Part shown: piece after piece, positions 43,918-52,663 of the stretch
How positions within the stretch are numbered: position 1 is the stretch's first letter
Layout of the letters: each line of letters opens with the position of its first letter
Source: Micromonospora vinacea
GTDB taxonomy: Bacteria; Actinomycetota; Actinomycetes; Mycobacteriales; Micromonosporaceae
Direction of reading: 5' to 3'
Length of the DNA: 64,000 nt
Assembly (NCBI RefSeq): GCF_015751785.1
Contig: NZ_JADOTY010000001.1
Location: forward strand, 2,480,001-2,544,000
Made by a program: the position numbers and the translations under genes
Notes under the pieces: generated by a model
What the model saw: the letters and a program-made list of their open reading frames with translations, nothing else
Databases searched by the model: none
What the model was told of the DNA's origin: nothing

Positions 43918-46467
43918 GTGCCACGCGGAGAACTGCGCATCTATCTCGGGGCCGCCCCCGGCGTCGGCAAGACGTACGCCATGTTGGAGGAGGCCCAGCG
44001 GCGGGCCGCGCGCGGCACCGACGTGGTGATCGGTTTCGTGGAGACCCACGGCCGCCAGCACACCGCCGCGATGCTCGCTGACCTGGAGCAGGTGCCCCGC
44101 CGCACGATGGAGTACCGGGGCGTCGAGTTCACCGAGATGGACCTGGACGCGGTGCTGGCCCGCCGGCCGGAGATCGCTGTGGTCGACGAGTTGGCGCACA
44201 CGAACGTGCCCGGTTCCCGGCACGAGAAGCGCTGGCAGGACGTCCAGGAGTTGCTCGACGCCGGGATCGACGTGTTGTCCACCGTCAACGTGCAGCACCT
44301 GGAGTCGGTCAACGACGTCGTCGCGCAGATCACCGGCACCACCCAGCGGGAGACCGTGCCGGACGAGATCGTCCGCGCCGCCGAGCAGGTCGAGCTTGTC
44401 GACATGACCCCGGAGGCGCTGCGCCGGCGGATGGCGCACGGCAACATCTACCGACCCGACAAGATCGACGCCGCGTTGGGCAACTACTTCCGGGTCGGCA
44501 ACCTCACCGCGCTCCGCGAGCTGGCGCTGCTCTGGCTGGCCGACAAGGTCGACGAGCAGCTCGACCGGTACCGCAGCCAGCAGGGCATCGCGGCCACCTG
44601 GGAGGCCCGGGAACGGGTCGTGGTCGCGCTGACCGGTGGCCCGGAGGGCGAGACGCTGATCCGCCGAGCGGCCCGGGTCGCGGCCCGCAGCAAGGGCGCC
44701 GACCTGCTCGCCGTGCATGTGGCCCGCAGCGACGGCCTGGCCGGCGCCGACCCGGCCCAACTGGCCCGGCAACGGGTGCTGGTGGAGAGCCTGGGTGGCA
44801 CGTACCACCAGGTGCTCGGCACCGATGTGCCGGCCGCGCTGCTCGACTTCGCCCAGGGTGTCAACGCCACCCAGTTGGTGCTCGGCGCCAGCCGGCGGGG
44901 CCGCTTCGCGCAGATCTTCTCCCGGGGTGTCGGGGTGACCACCACCGCGCTCTCCGGGGCGATCGACGTGCACCTGGTCACCCACAAGGAGGCCGGAAAG
45001 GGCCGCCGGGCGGCGGCCGTGCCGGCGGCGCTGTCCCGACGCCGCCGGTTGCTCGGCTTCGGCCTGGCCGTGCTGGGCATGCCGCTGCTCACAGTGCTGC
45101 TGAAGGCCCTGCCCGACCTGACGCTGACGAACGACATCCTGCTGTTCCTCGCCGGGGTCGTCGGTGTCGCGCTGGTCGGTGGCGTGTGGCCCGCCCTGGT
45201 CGCCGCGCTCGGCGGATCGCTGCTGCTCAACTGGTTCTTCACCCCGCCCTTCCGCACGCTGACCATCGCCGAGGCGGACAACCTGCTCGCCCTGGCCGTC
45301 TTCGTCGGGGTGGCGTTGGCGGTGAGCTGGATCGTCGACGTGGCGGCCCGGCGTACCCGGGAGGCGGCGCGGGCCGCCGCCGACGCGCAGACCCTCGCCG
45401 CCGTCGCCGGTGGTGTGCTGCGCGGCGAACGTCCCCTGCCCGCCCTGCTGGATCAGCTCCGGGAGACCTTCGGGCTGCGCGCGGTGAGCGTGCTGGAGTT
45501 GGCCGAGGAGGCCAGCGGGCGCCCGGAGCGGGCCCGCGAGGAGCATGCCTGGTCTGTCGTGGCCAGCGTCGGCGACCAGCCGCCCTGCACACCCGAAAGC
45601 GGTGAGACCGCGGTACCGGTCGACGACCGGATCACAGTCGTCCTCTGCGGACGACGCTTGGAGGCCGCCGACCGGCGGATCGTCGAGGCGTTCGCCGCCC
45701 AGGCCGCCGTCGCGCTGCGCCAGGAACGGCTCGCCGAGGAGGCCGCCACGGCCCGGCCCCTCGCCGCCGCCGACCGGATGCGCACCGCGCTGCTCGCCGC
45801 GGTCAGCCACGACCTGCGTACGCCGTTGGCGTCCGCGAAGGCGGCCGTGACCAGCCTGCGCAGCCACGACATCGAGTTCGACGAGTCCGACCGCGAGGAG
45901 TTGCTGGAGACCGCGGAGGAGTCACTGGACCGCCTCGCCCGGCTGGTCGGCAACCTGCTGGACATGAGCCGGCTCCAGGCGGGTGTCCTGGGCATCTCGG
46001 CGACCGCGATCGGCCTGGAGGACGCCGTACCCCTGGCGTTGGACGAACTTGGCCCGGCGGCAGCGACCGTCGGCACGGACATCCCGGCCGACCTGCCCGC
46101 CGCCACCGCCGACCCGGGCCTGCTGGAACGGGTGCTGGTCAACATCGTCGCCAACGCGCTGCGGTACAGCCCGCCCGGTCAGCCACCCACGATCACCGCC
46201 AGCGCCCACGCCGGCCAGGTCGAGCTGCGGGTCATCGACAGGGGGCCGGGCATCCCGGAGGACCAGTGGGAGCACGTCTTCCTGCCGTTCCAGCGCCTCG
46301 GTGACCGGGACAACCAGACCGGCGTCGGCCTCGGGCTTGCCCTGTCCCGGGGGTTGGCCGAGGCGATGGGTGGCAGCATCACCCCGGAGACCACCCCCGG
46401 TGGTGGGCTCACCATGGTGCTGCGGCTGCCGGCCGCGCCGACCGTCTCGGAGGGGTCGCAAGAATGA
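43918..46467 (+). CDS. kdpD: Sensor histidine kinase KdpD
   Basis: Senses potassium limitation and phosphorylates KdpE. The N-terminal KdpD domain has Walker A GAAPGVGKT (residues 11-19) and DELAHTNVPGS. A universal-stress-like domain follows, then four membrane helices (around residues 375-480), a GAF-like part and the kinase. His631 lies in AVSHDLRTPL, the N-box is NIVANALRYSPPG, and the G-boxes are DRGPGIPE and GVGLGLALS. The GTG at 43918 is chosen because GGGAGG lies 9 bases upstream; the ATG at 43909 abuts that site. The 4-bp stop/start overlap with kdpE couples the pair. Confidence 0.96.
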   Translation: MPRGELRIYLGAAPGVGKTYAMLEEAQRRAARGTDVVIGFVETHGRQHTAAMLADLEQVPRRTMEYRGVEFTEMDLDAVLARRPEIAVVDELAHTNVPGSRHEKRWQDVQELLDAGIDVLSTVNVQHLESVNDVVAQITGTTQRETVPDEIVRAAEQVELVDMTPEALRRRMAHGNIYRPDKIDAALGNYFRVGNLTALRELALLWLADKVDEQLDRYRSQQGIAATWEARERVVVALTGGPEGETLIRRAARVAARSKGADLLAVHVARSDGLAGADPAQLARQRVLVESLGGTYHQVLGTDVPAALLDFAQGVNATQLVLGASRRGRFAQIFSRGVGVTTTALSGAIDVHLVTHKEAGKGRRAAAVPAALSRRRRLLGFGLAVLGMPLLTVLLKALPDLTLTNDILLFLAGVVGVALVGGVWPALVAALGGSLLLNWFFTPPFRTLTIAEADNLLALAVFVGVALAVSWIVDVAARRTREAARAAADAQTLAAVAGGVLRGERPLPALLDQLRETFGLRAVSVLELAEEASGRPERAREEHAWSVVASVGDQPPCTPESGETAVPVDDRITVVLCGRRLEAADRRIVEAFAAQAAVALRQERLAEEAATARPLAAADRMRTALLAAVSHDLRTPLASAKAAVTSLRSHDIEFDESDREELLETAEESLDRLARLVGNLLDMSRLQAGVLGISATAIGLEDAVPLALDELGPAAATVGTDIPADLPAATADPGLLERVLVNIVANALRYSPPGQPPTITASAHAGQVELRVIDRGPGIPEDQWEHVFLPFQRLGDRDNQTGVGLGLALSRGLAEAMGGSITPETTPGGGLTMVLRLPAAPTVSEGSQE

Positions 46468-47144
46468 CGCGCATCCTGGTCGTCGACGACGAACCGCAGA
46501 TCCTGCGTGCCCTGCGCATCAACCTGCGGGCCCGCCGGTACGACGTGGACGTCGCCGACACCGGGGCCGCCGCGTTGAAGGCCGCAGCCAGCCACCCGCC
46601 CGACCTTGTCGTGCTGGATCTCGGCCTGCCCGACATCGACGGCGTGGAGGTGATCCGGGGCCTGCGCGGCTGGACCACCGTGCCGATCATCGTGCTCTCC
46701 GGTCGGGCCGGCAGCGAGGACAAGGTCGCGGCGCTCGACGCGGGCGCTGACGACTACGTCACCAAGCCGTTCGGGGTGGAGGAACTGCTGGCCCGCATCC
46801 GCGCGGTGACCCGCCGCCTCGGCGGGCCCAGCGAGGCGGCGCCGGCACTGCGGATCGGTCAGCACACGGTCGACCTGGCCGACCACAGCGTGCGGAAGGA
46901 CGACGGCACCGAGGTCAAGCTGACCCCCATCCAGTGGAGCGTGCTGGAGAAGCTGCTGCGTCACCCCGGCAAGCTGATCAGCCAACGTCAGCTCCTCCAG
47001 GACGTGTGGGGGCCGGAATACCAGAACGAGACGAACTACCTGCGGCAGTACCTGGCCCAGCTGCGGCGCAAGCTGGAAGACGACCCGGCCCGCCCCCGGC
47101 ACCTGATCACCGAGCCGGGAATGGGCTACCGTTACCGGCCGTGA
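46464..47144 (+). CDS. kdpE: Response regulator KdpE
   Basis: OmpR-type response regulator that activates kdp transcription. Receiver domain with Asp52 as phospho-acceptor (VVLDLGLPDIDG), acidic DDE near the start (VVDDEPQ), and Lys in DYVTKPFG. The C-terminal winged helix contains VKLTPIQWSVLEKL and the Tyr/Arg-rich end EPGMGYRYRP. 226 residues. It is the last gene of the operon, overlapping kdpD by 4 bp. Confidence 0.96.
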   Translation: MTRILVVDDEPQILRALRINLRARRYDVDVADTGAAALKAAASHPPDLVVLDLGLPDIDGVEVIRGLRGWTTVPIIVLSGRAGSEDKVAALDAGADDYVTKPFGVEELLARIRAVTRRLGGPSEAAPALRIGQHTVDLADHSVRKDDGTEVKLTPIQWSVLEKLLRHPGKLISQRQLLQDVWGPEYQNETNYLRQYLAQLRRKLEDDPARPRHLITEPGMGYRYRP

Positions 47145-47247
47145 CCCGTTGACACCCGCCGGCAGAGATTGAAGAATTTCTGTTTGCAGCGGCAGCGGCG
47201 TGCTTCTGTACCGTCCCCTCCACCGGTGACCCCCCGGGAGCCCCGCC

Positions 47248-49257
47248 GTGTCTCTGCACCTGTCCCGTCGTCGGCTGTTGACCGTCGGCGGCGCCGGCCT
47301 CGTCCTGGCCGGTCTCGACGGCCCGTTCCGGGCCGACCCCGCCCGAGCGGCCGTCACCACCGTCGACCTGGTCGTCTACGGCGCCACCTCCGGCGGGCTG
47401 GCCGCCGCGATCACCATGCGCCGACTCGGCCGCACCGCTGTGGTGGTGGAACCCACCAGCCACGTCGGTGGGTTGAGCACCGCCGGGCTGGGCGCCACCG
47501 ACACCGGCGTCCAGGCGTCCATCGGCGGGCTGGCCGCCGAGTTCTACCGCCGGGTGTACGTGAAGTACCACGGCGGAACCCTCACGCCGACGTCGCCGCT
47601 GCGGATGACCTTCGAACCGCACGTCGCCACCACCGTCTTCGCCGAGATGCTGGCCGAGGCGGACGTTCCGGTGGTCGTCGACGCCCGGCTGAGCGGCATC
47701 GGCCGCACCGGCAACCGGATCACCGAGCTGCGTACCGAGGACGGGTCGATCTACCGGGGCGGGATGTTCGTCGACGCCACCTACGAGGGCGACCTGCTGG
47801 CCATGGCCGGGGTGGGGTTCACCGTCGGGCGGGAGTCCAACGACACCTACGGCGAGACGATCAACGGGGTGCAGTCGCGCAACACCCACCAGTTCGCCTA
47901 CCCCGTCGACCCGTACGTCACGGCCGGCTCGCCCGCCAGTGGCCTGCTGCCGGGCATCTCCACCACCCCACTCGCCCCGCCGGGCAGCGGCGACGACCGG
48001 ATCCAGGCGTACTGCTTTCGGATGTGCCTGACCCAGTCGGCCAACCGGATCCCGTTCGGCAAGCCGCCCGGTTACGACCCGATCCGGTACGAGCTGCTGC
48101 TGCGGCACATCCAGGCCGGTTACGCCGGACCGTACTTCACCACCCACTCGATCGGCGGCGGCAAGACCGACTCCAACAACAACGGTGCCGTGTCGACCGA
48201 CAACATCGGCTTCAACTACGCGTACCCGACGGCGAGCTGGGCGGCCCGGGAGAGCATCATCGCCGAACACCGCACCTACCAGCAGGGCCTGATGTGGTTC
48301 CTGGCCAACGACCCCCGACTGCCGGCATCGGTACGCGACTCGACCGCCCGGTGGGGGCTGCCGGTGGACGAGTTCACCAGCACTGACGGCTGGCCACCGA
48401 TGCTCTACATCCGCGAGGCACGCCGGATGGTCTCCGCGTACGTGATGACCGAGGCCGACTGTCGGGGCCGGGTACGCGCCACCGACTCGGTGGGCCTGGC
48501 CAGCTACACGATGGACTCGCACAACTGTCAGCGGGTGGTGGTCAACGGCCGGGTCCGCAACGAGGGGGACGTGCAGATCGGCGTGCCGGCGCCGTACCCG
48601 GTGAGCTACCGGGCGATCGTGCCGCACCAGGCGCAGTGCGCCAACCTGCTGGTGCCGGTCTGTCTCTCGGCGAGCCACATCGCGTACGGCTCGATCCGGA
48701 TGGAACCCGTGTTCATGATCCTCGGGCAGGCGGCGGCCACCGCGGCGTCCCTGGCGCTCACCGGGAACCTCGCCGTGCAGGCGGTCCCTGTGCCCGCCCT
48801 TCAGACCCGGCTGCGCCAGGACGGCGGGGTGCTGGAATGGGGCTCCAGCGGCGAGGTGATCCTGGACAACGCGGCGACCGCCGGGATCACCCGGGCCGGG
48901 ACGTGGGTGCGCAGCAGCAGCACCGGCGGCTACTACGGTCCGGACTACGAGCACGACGGCAACGTCGGCAAGGGGGTCAACCGGCTGCGGTTCCGCCCGT
49001 CGCTGCCCACCGCCGGTTCCTGGACGGTGCAGCTGCGCTGGACCGCGCATGCGAACCGGGCGACAAACGTGCCGGTGGACATCGAGCACGCCGACGGGCT
49101 GATCACCAAGACGGTCGACCAGCGGCAGGCCGGCGGCCAGTGGGTGCCGCTTGGCACCTATCCGTTCACGGCGGGCACCGGCGGCAGCGTGCTGATCCGT
49201 ACCGAGGACACCAACGGATACGTGGTAGCCGACGCGGTCCGGCTCGTCCCCGCCTGA
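47248..49257 (+). CDS. Tat-exported FAD-dependent oxidoreductase with C-terminal golvesin-like domain
   Basis: 669 residues. A twin-arginine signal (SRRRLLTVGGAGLVLAG) is followed by a Rossmann FAD-binding start VVYGATSGGLAAAITMRR and the FAD_oxidored pattern VEPTSHVGGLSTAGLG. From about residue 535 to the end a beta-sandwich of the golvesin/xanthan-lyase C-terminal type is visible (TWVRSSSTGGYYGPDYEHD, ADAVRLVPA), probably a carbohydrate- or surface-binding module. GTG start with GGGAG 8 bases upstream. The substrate is unknown; secretion plus the binding module suggests action on polymers or glycans outside the cell. Its last 100 bp overlap the convergent gene. Confidence 0.87.
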   Translation: MSLHLSRRRLLTVGGAGLVLAGLDGPFRADPARAAVTTVDLVVYGATSGGLAAAITMRRLGRTAVVVEPTSHVGGLSTAGLGATDTGVQASIGGLAAEFYRRVYVKYHGGTLTPTSPLRMTFEPHVATTVFAEMLAEADVPVVVDARLSGIGRTGNRITELRTEDGSIYRGGMFVDATYEGDLLAMAGVGFTVGRESNDTYGETINGVQSRNTHQFAYPVDPYVTAGSPASGLLPGISTTPLAPPGSGDDRIQAYCFRMCLTQSANRIPFGKPPGYDPIRYELLLRHIQAGYAGPYFTTHSIGGGKTDSNNNGAVSTDNIGFNYAYPTASWAARESIIAEHRTYQQGLMWFLANDPRLPASVRDSTARWGLPVDEFTSTDGWPPMLYIREARRMVSAYVMTEADCRGRVRATDSVGLASYTMDSHNCQRVVVNGRVRNEGDVQIGVPAPYPVSYRAIVPHQAQCANLLVPVCLSASHIAYGSIRMEPVFMILGQAAATAASLALTGNLAVQAVPVPALQTRLRQDGGVLEWGSSGEVILDNAATAGITRAGTWVRSSSTGGYYGPDYEHDGNVGKGVNRLRFRPSLPTAGSWTVQLRWTAHANRATNVPVDIEHADGLITKTVDQRQAGGQWVPLGTYPFTAGTGGSVLIRTEDTNGYVVADAVRLVPA

Positions 49258-49541
49258 ACGACGCGAGGCGCCGGGTCGACCCGGTCGAGTGGCGGCGCCA
49301 CCAGCAGCGGGTCGACCTGGATCCGGTCGATGCCGAGCGGGCGCAGCATGCCCCGCAGCGCGGACTCGCACAGCTCCTCCCAGGGCTGGTCGACGCCCAT
49401 CGCGGCGACCAGCAGCTCCGGTCGGGTGAAGGCGATGCCCACCCGTTGCCCCTGCGGCGAACGGCCGGTCCGCACCGTCCGCACCAGCCGTCCCGGCAGG
49501 TCGCGCACCGGAACGGCGAAGATTATCGGGGCCTCGTCCAT
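49158..49541 (-). CDS. SAV_915/SseB-like small protein
   Basis: 127 residues. The core fits the SAV_915-type family: GQRVGIAFTRPELLVAAMG, DQPWEELCESALRGMLRPLG, IDRIQVDPLLVAP. The last ~35 residues are coded antisense to the end of the FAD oxidoreductase and show no conservation-like pattern, so the frame has probably been extended by loss of an earlier stop. ATG at 49541 with GGAAAGGA upstream. It follows the universal stress protein gene by 68 bp on the same strand. The function of the family is unknown. Confidence 0.75.
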   Translation of the reverse strand: MDEAPIIFAVPVRDLPGRLVRTVRTGRSPQGQRVGIAFTRPELLVAAMGVDQPWEELCESALRGMLRPLGIDRIQVDPLLVAPPLDRVDPAPRVVQAGTSRTASATTYPLVSSVRISTLPPVPAVNG

Positions 49542-49609
49542 TGTCGGGTCGGTCCTTTCCGCACGTGTCGCGAGAGCGGCGGTCACCGGCGGCGCCGCCA
49601 GGGCACTGG

Positions 49610-50113
49610 TCAACGGCTGAATCGTTCGAGGTCGCGGGCGAAGCGGCGAATCGTCGCGGCCCGTGCCCAGGTCGGCGCGGGCACAGCGACGACCGGCACG
49701 GCCGCACGGGTCACGCAGTACCGGGTGACGTGGCCACGGGACCGGCCGAACCGGCCGCGATCCGGGCTGCCGACGACCAAGAGGTCGGATTCCCGGTGCG
49801 CGTGGTCGACCAGCACCTGCCCGGCGTACCCCTGGGTCGCCACCAGCCGCACTGTCACGTCCCGGGGCAGGCCACCGAGCGCCGCGTCGAAGACGCCGCG
49901 CAGGTAGGCCAGGGCCGCCCGGTCGCACTCGTCCTGCCACCGCCAGGTCAGGGTGCCGGGCCGCCACGTCGGCGCGAAGACCCAGGCGCGGACGGCGTCC
50001 AGTTGCGCGCCGTCGCGGCGGGCCAGTTCCATCGCCCGGCGCAGCGCCTGCATCCCGGCGAACGAGCGGTCGACTCCCACCACGATCCGGTGGGCACCGG
50101 CGCGGCGGTTCAT
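49610..50113 (-). CDS. Universal stress protein (UspA family)
   Basis: 167 residues, one Usp domain: HRIVVGVDRSFAGMQALRRA at the start and LLVVGSPDRGRFGRSRGHVT at the nucleotide-binding loop. In that loop the position usually taken by Ser/Thr after the last Gly is His128, so ATP binding may be altered. The start overlaps the stop of the upstream hypothetical gene (50110-50113). Stress-related role by family only. Confidence 0.85.
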   Translation of the reverse strand: MNRRAGAHRIVVGVDRSFAGMQALRRAMELARRDGAQLDAVRAWVFAPTWRPGTLTWRWQDECDRAALAYLRGVFDAALGGLPRDVTVRLVATQGYAGQVLVDHAHRESDLLVVGSPDRGRFGRSRGHVTRYCVTRAAVPVVAVPAPTWARAATIRRFARDLERFSR

Positions 50114-50520
50114 GCGGCGGACCCCACCCACGCCGGGGCGACCTTCGGGGTACGCGGGTCGGCCGGCGTGGTCAGGTCGAGCGCGCGCAGGATGTAGTTG
50201 GCCTCCGCCACCTCCACCCCGGCGCGCAGGCGCAGGTCGGCCACGGCGCGGTGCAGCACGGTGATGCTGTCGGCGGAGAGGCGGACCACGGCGTCGACGT
50301 CGGCGGCGATCCACCACGCCGCGACCGCGCACGGTTCGTGCCGCAGGTACTCCACCAGGTGACTACCGGGCGCGGACGGGCCGAGCCGGACGCTGACCAG
50401 CGCCTCGTGCCGCCGCTCCGGCTCGTCCGCTCTGGTCGCGGGCTCGCCGGGGTCGCTGGCCGTGTCGGTGCGGGGTGGCGGCTCGCCGCGTTCCCAGCGT
50501 GTCATCCGCCAAGGACTCAT
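50110..50520 (-). CDS. Hypothetical protein upstream of the universal stress gene
   Basis: 136 residues from the ATG at 50520, or 131 from the ATG at 50505. The N-terminal 50 residues are charged and disordered (Pro/Glu/Arg-rich). A compact C-terminal domain follows (HEALVSVRLGPSAPGSHLVE, EPCAVAAWWIAADVDAVVRL). Translation is coupled to the universal stress gene by a 4-bp overlap, so the two products likely work together. No known family recognised. Confidence 0.68.
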   Translation of the reverse strand: MSPWRMTRWERGEPPPRTDTASDPGEPATRADEPERRHEALVSVRLGPSAPGSHLVEYLRHEPCAVAAWWIAADVDAVVRLSADSITVLHRAVADLRLRAGVEVAEANYILRALDLTTPADPRTPKVAPAWVGSAA

Positions 50521-50683
50521 GGACCCATCGTCACCACCGCGCGACGACGGAGCATCACTCGATACGTGGTTTCGACGGGCCACCGCCGTTTCTTGACGCT
50601 GCGTTCACGCGGCTGCCCGCCGGGGGTGCCGATACGGCGAGTAACGTTCCGAACGGACCAAGATCGGCGTACGAGGAGGCACG

Positions 50684-51436
50684 ATGCTGACGACGACGGT
50701 GGACATCCCGACCAGCGACGGAGTGGCGGACGCGAGCCTGACCCGACCGGACGGCGACGGCCCGTTCCCGGCGGTGCTGCTCTTCATGGACGCCTTCGGG
50801 CCGCGCCCGCGCCTCGTCGAGATGGCCGAGCGGATCGCCGAACGGGGCTACCTGGTGCTGACGCCCCACCTGTTCTACCGGGCCGGCCGGGCACCCCTGT
50901 TCGACCTGTCCCGCCTCGGCGAGGCCGACCAGCGCGCCGCCCTCTTCGAGAAGATCATGCCGCTGGTCGGCGCGTTGACCCCCGACGTGATCAACCGGGA
51001 CACCGCCGCGTTCCTCGACTTCCTTGCCGCCCGCGACGACGTCCGACCGGGCCCGGTCGCCATCACCGGTTACTGCATGGGCGGCACGAACGCGCTGCGG
51101 GCCATCGAGGCGCACCCGGACCGCATCGCCGCGGTGGCGAGCTTCCACGGAGGGCGGATCGTCACCGAGGCTCCGGACAGCCCGCACCTGGGCGTCGAGT
51201 CGATCACCGGCGAGGTGTACTTCGGGCACGCCGACGCCGACCAGTCGATGACGCCCGAGCAGATCGCCACGCTGGAGAAGGCGCTCGACGCCGCCGGGGT
51301 GCGCTACCGCTCCGAGGTGTACACCGGGGCGCACCACGGCTACACCATGGCCGACACCCCGGCGTACGACGAGCAGGCCACCGAGCGTCACTGGGCCGCC
51401 CTGTTCGACCTCCTGGACCGCACCCTGCCCGTCTGA
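50684..51436 (+). CDS. Dienelactone hydrolase family protein
   Basis: A 250-residue alpha/beta hydrolase with Cys nucleophile Cys131 in TGYCMGG. The acid lies in GHADADQSM and the catalytic His in GAHHGYTM. The overall layout matches carboxymethylenebutenolidase-type enzymes. It is monocistronic, with AGGAGG before the ATG. No aromatic-ring-cleavage genes are nearby, so the natural substrate is unclear. Confidence 0.92.
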   Translation: MLTTTVDIPTSDGVADASLTRPDGDGPFPAVLLFMDAFGPRPRLVEMAERIAERGYLVLTPHLFYRAGRAPLFDLSRLGEADQRAALFEKIMPLVGALTPDVINRDTAAFLDFLAARDDVRPGPVAITGYCMGGTNALRAIEAHPDRIAAVASFHGGRIVTEAPDSPHLGVESITGEVYFGHADADQSMTPEQIATLEKALDAAGVRYRSEVYTGAHHGYTMADTPAYDEQATERHWAALFDLLDRTLPV

Positions 51437-51459
51437 TAACGGTGGGAGCGCCGACCCGG

Positions 51460-52563
51460 TCAGCGGCGTAGCAGCACCGGGCCGGCGTCGATGCGGGTGC
51501 GGAACAGCGCGTACGGCTTGCGCCGCAGGTCCTTGCCCCGCTGGTACTGCGGTTGCCGGTGCAGTTGGTTGGCGGTGACGTAGAGGTACCCGTCGGTTGC
51601 CACCGACATGGTGTCCGGCCAGAGCAGTCGCGGGTCGTGCACCAGCGTCTCGTACTCGCCGTCGGGCAGTCGGCGCAGCACCGCGTTCTGCTCGTACGCG
51701 GTGAGGTAGAGCCGCCCGGCGTCGTCGCTCTCCAACCCGTCCGAGGCGCTTCCCCGGTCGCCCTCGTCGACCACGGTCTCGGCGACCGCCTCCTGGGTGA
51801 CGCCCGGGTCGGCCAGCGCCTCGGTGGAGACGCTGTACCAGCGTCGGGACGCCAACGGGCAGTAGTAGAGCCGAGCGCCGTCGGCGGAGATGGCGATGCC
51901 GTCGGAGCCCATGCTCACCGGCTTCGGCGGACCGTCGGCCGGCCGTTCGAGGAAGGGCCGGCCCTCGACCACCGGGCGGAACGACGTCAGCGGCTCCGCC
52001 TTGGTGGACGGGTGGTCGTGCAGTCGCCGCCAGGAGGCCCCGCTGGCCAGGTCCACCACGATGATCCCGTTCGGCCCGGAGTTCGACGAGTCGGTGATGT
52101 ACGCGACCCCCGACTCACCCCGCCGCAGGTCGAACCGGACGTCGTTGAGGTACGTCGTCGGCAGCGCCACGTCCGTCGGGAAGGTGATCACCTGGGCGAC
52201 CGTGTCGGTGTCCAGGTCGATCCGGACCAGCTTCGGGCCGCCCGGCTTCGTGGGTTGGAACATCGGGCTGCCGGTGTCCAGTACCCAGAGCCGGTCGGCC
52301 GGGTCCACCACGATGCTCTGCACCGAGACGAACGCGCCAGCGTCGTCGTCACCGGACGGGTCGTTCCACGCCTGGTCGGGGTAGGGCATCTCCCGGCCGT
52401 CGCGCAGCTCGACGACGGTGGCCGGCACCTCGTCGCCCCACTTCGGGAAGTTGACGAAGATCCGGCCCCGGTGCGAGACGCTCACCCCTGTCGGCATCGG
52501 GCCGGTGAAGGTGTGCACCAGCTCCAGTTCGCCCACCGGCTCGTCGCCGACCGGCCCGTTCAT
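51460..52563 (-). CDS. Yellow/major royal jelly protein-like beta-propeller protein
   Basis: 367 residues of the bacterial Yellow/MRJP family: GVSVSHRGRIFVNFPKWGDE at the start, VDPADRLWVLDTGSP in the first third, and YLNDVRFDLR with VAYITDSSNSGPNGIIVVDL in the middle. DTMSVATDGYLYVTANQLHR lies near the end. It is probably a six-bladed propeller, related in fold to SMP-30 lactonases. No signal peptide is present, so it is cytosolic. It lies 100 bp downstream of the SMP-30 gene on the same strand and may be the last gene of the galactose-acid operon. The activity is unknown; a lactonase-like role is possible. Confidence 0.86.
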   Translation of the reverse strand: MNGPVGDEPVGELELVHTFTGPMPTGVSVSHRGRIFVNFPKWGDEVPATVVELRDGREMPYPDQAWNDPSGDDDAGAFVSVQSIVVDPADRLWVLDTGSPMFQPTKPGGPKLVRIDLDTDTVAQVITFPTDVALPTTYLNDVRFDLRRGESGVAYITDSSNSGPNGIIVVDLASGASWRRLHDHPSTKAEPLTSFRPVVEGRPFLERPADGPPKPVSMGSDGIAISADGARLYYCPLASRRWYSVSTEALADPGVTQEAVAETVVDEGDRGSASDGLESDDAGRLYLTAYEQNAVLRRLPDGEYETLVHDPRLLWPDTMSVATDGYLYVTANQLHRQPQYQRGKDLRRKPYALFRTRIDAGPVLLRR

Positions 52564-52663
52564 GACGTCCGCTCCACGGTGCTCATCGGCTCGCTCCCTA
52601 CCGGTCGGCTGTTACCGCGCTCCGGTGCGGTTGTTCCCGCCCTGGCGTCCGATATGCCTCCGG

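Noticed and set aside
47107..49707. An 866-codon minus-strand open frame opposite the FAD oxidoreductase
   Set aside because: Low-complexity Arg/Gly/Val composition and no ribosome site; the plus-strand gene has a Tat signal and FAD motif. Only the frame at 49158-49541 on that strand has gene-like features.
50684..51436. Dienelactone hydrolase as part of an aromatic degradation cluster
   Set aside because: No ring-cleavage dioxygenase or muconate enzymes nearby, so pathway membership is not supported.
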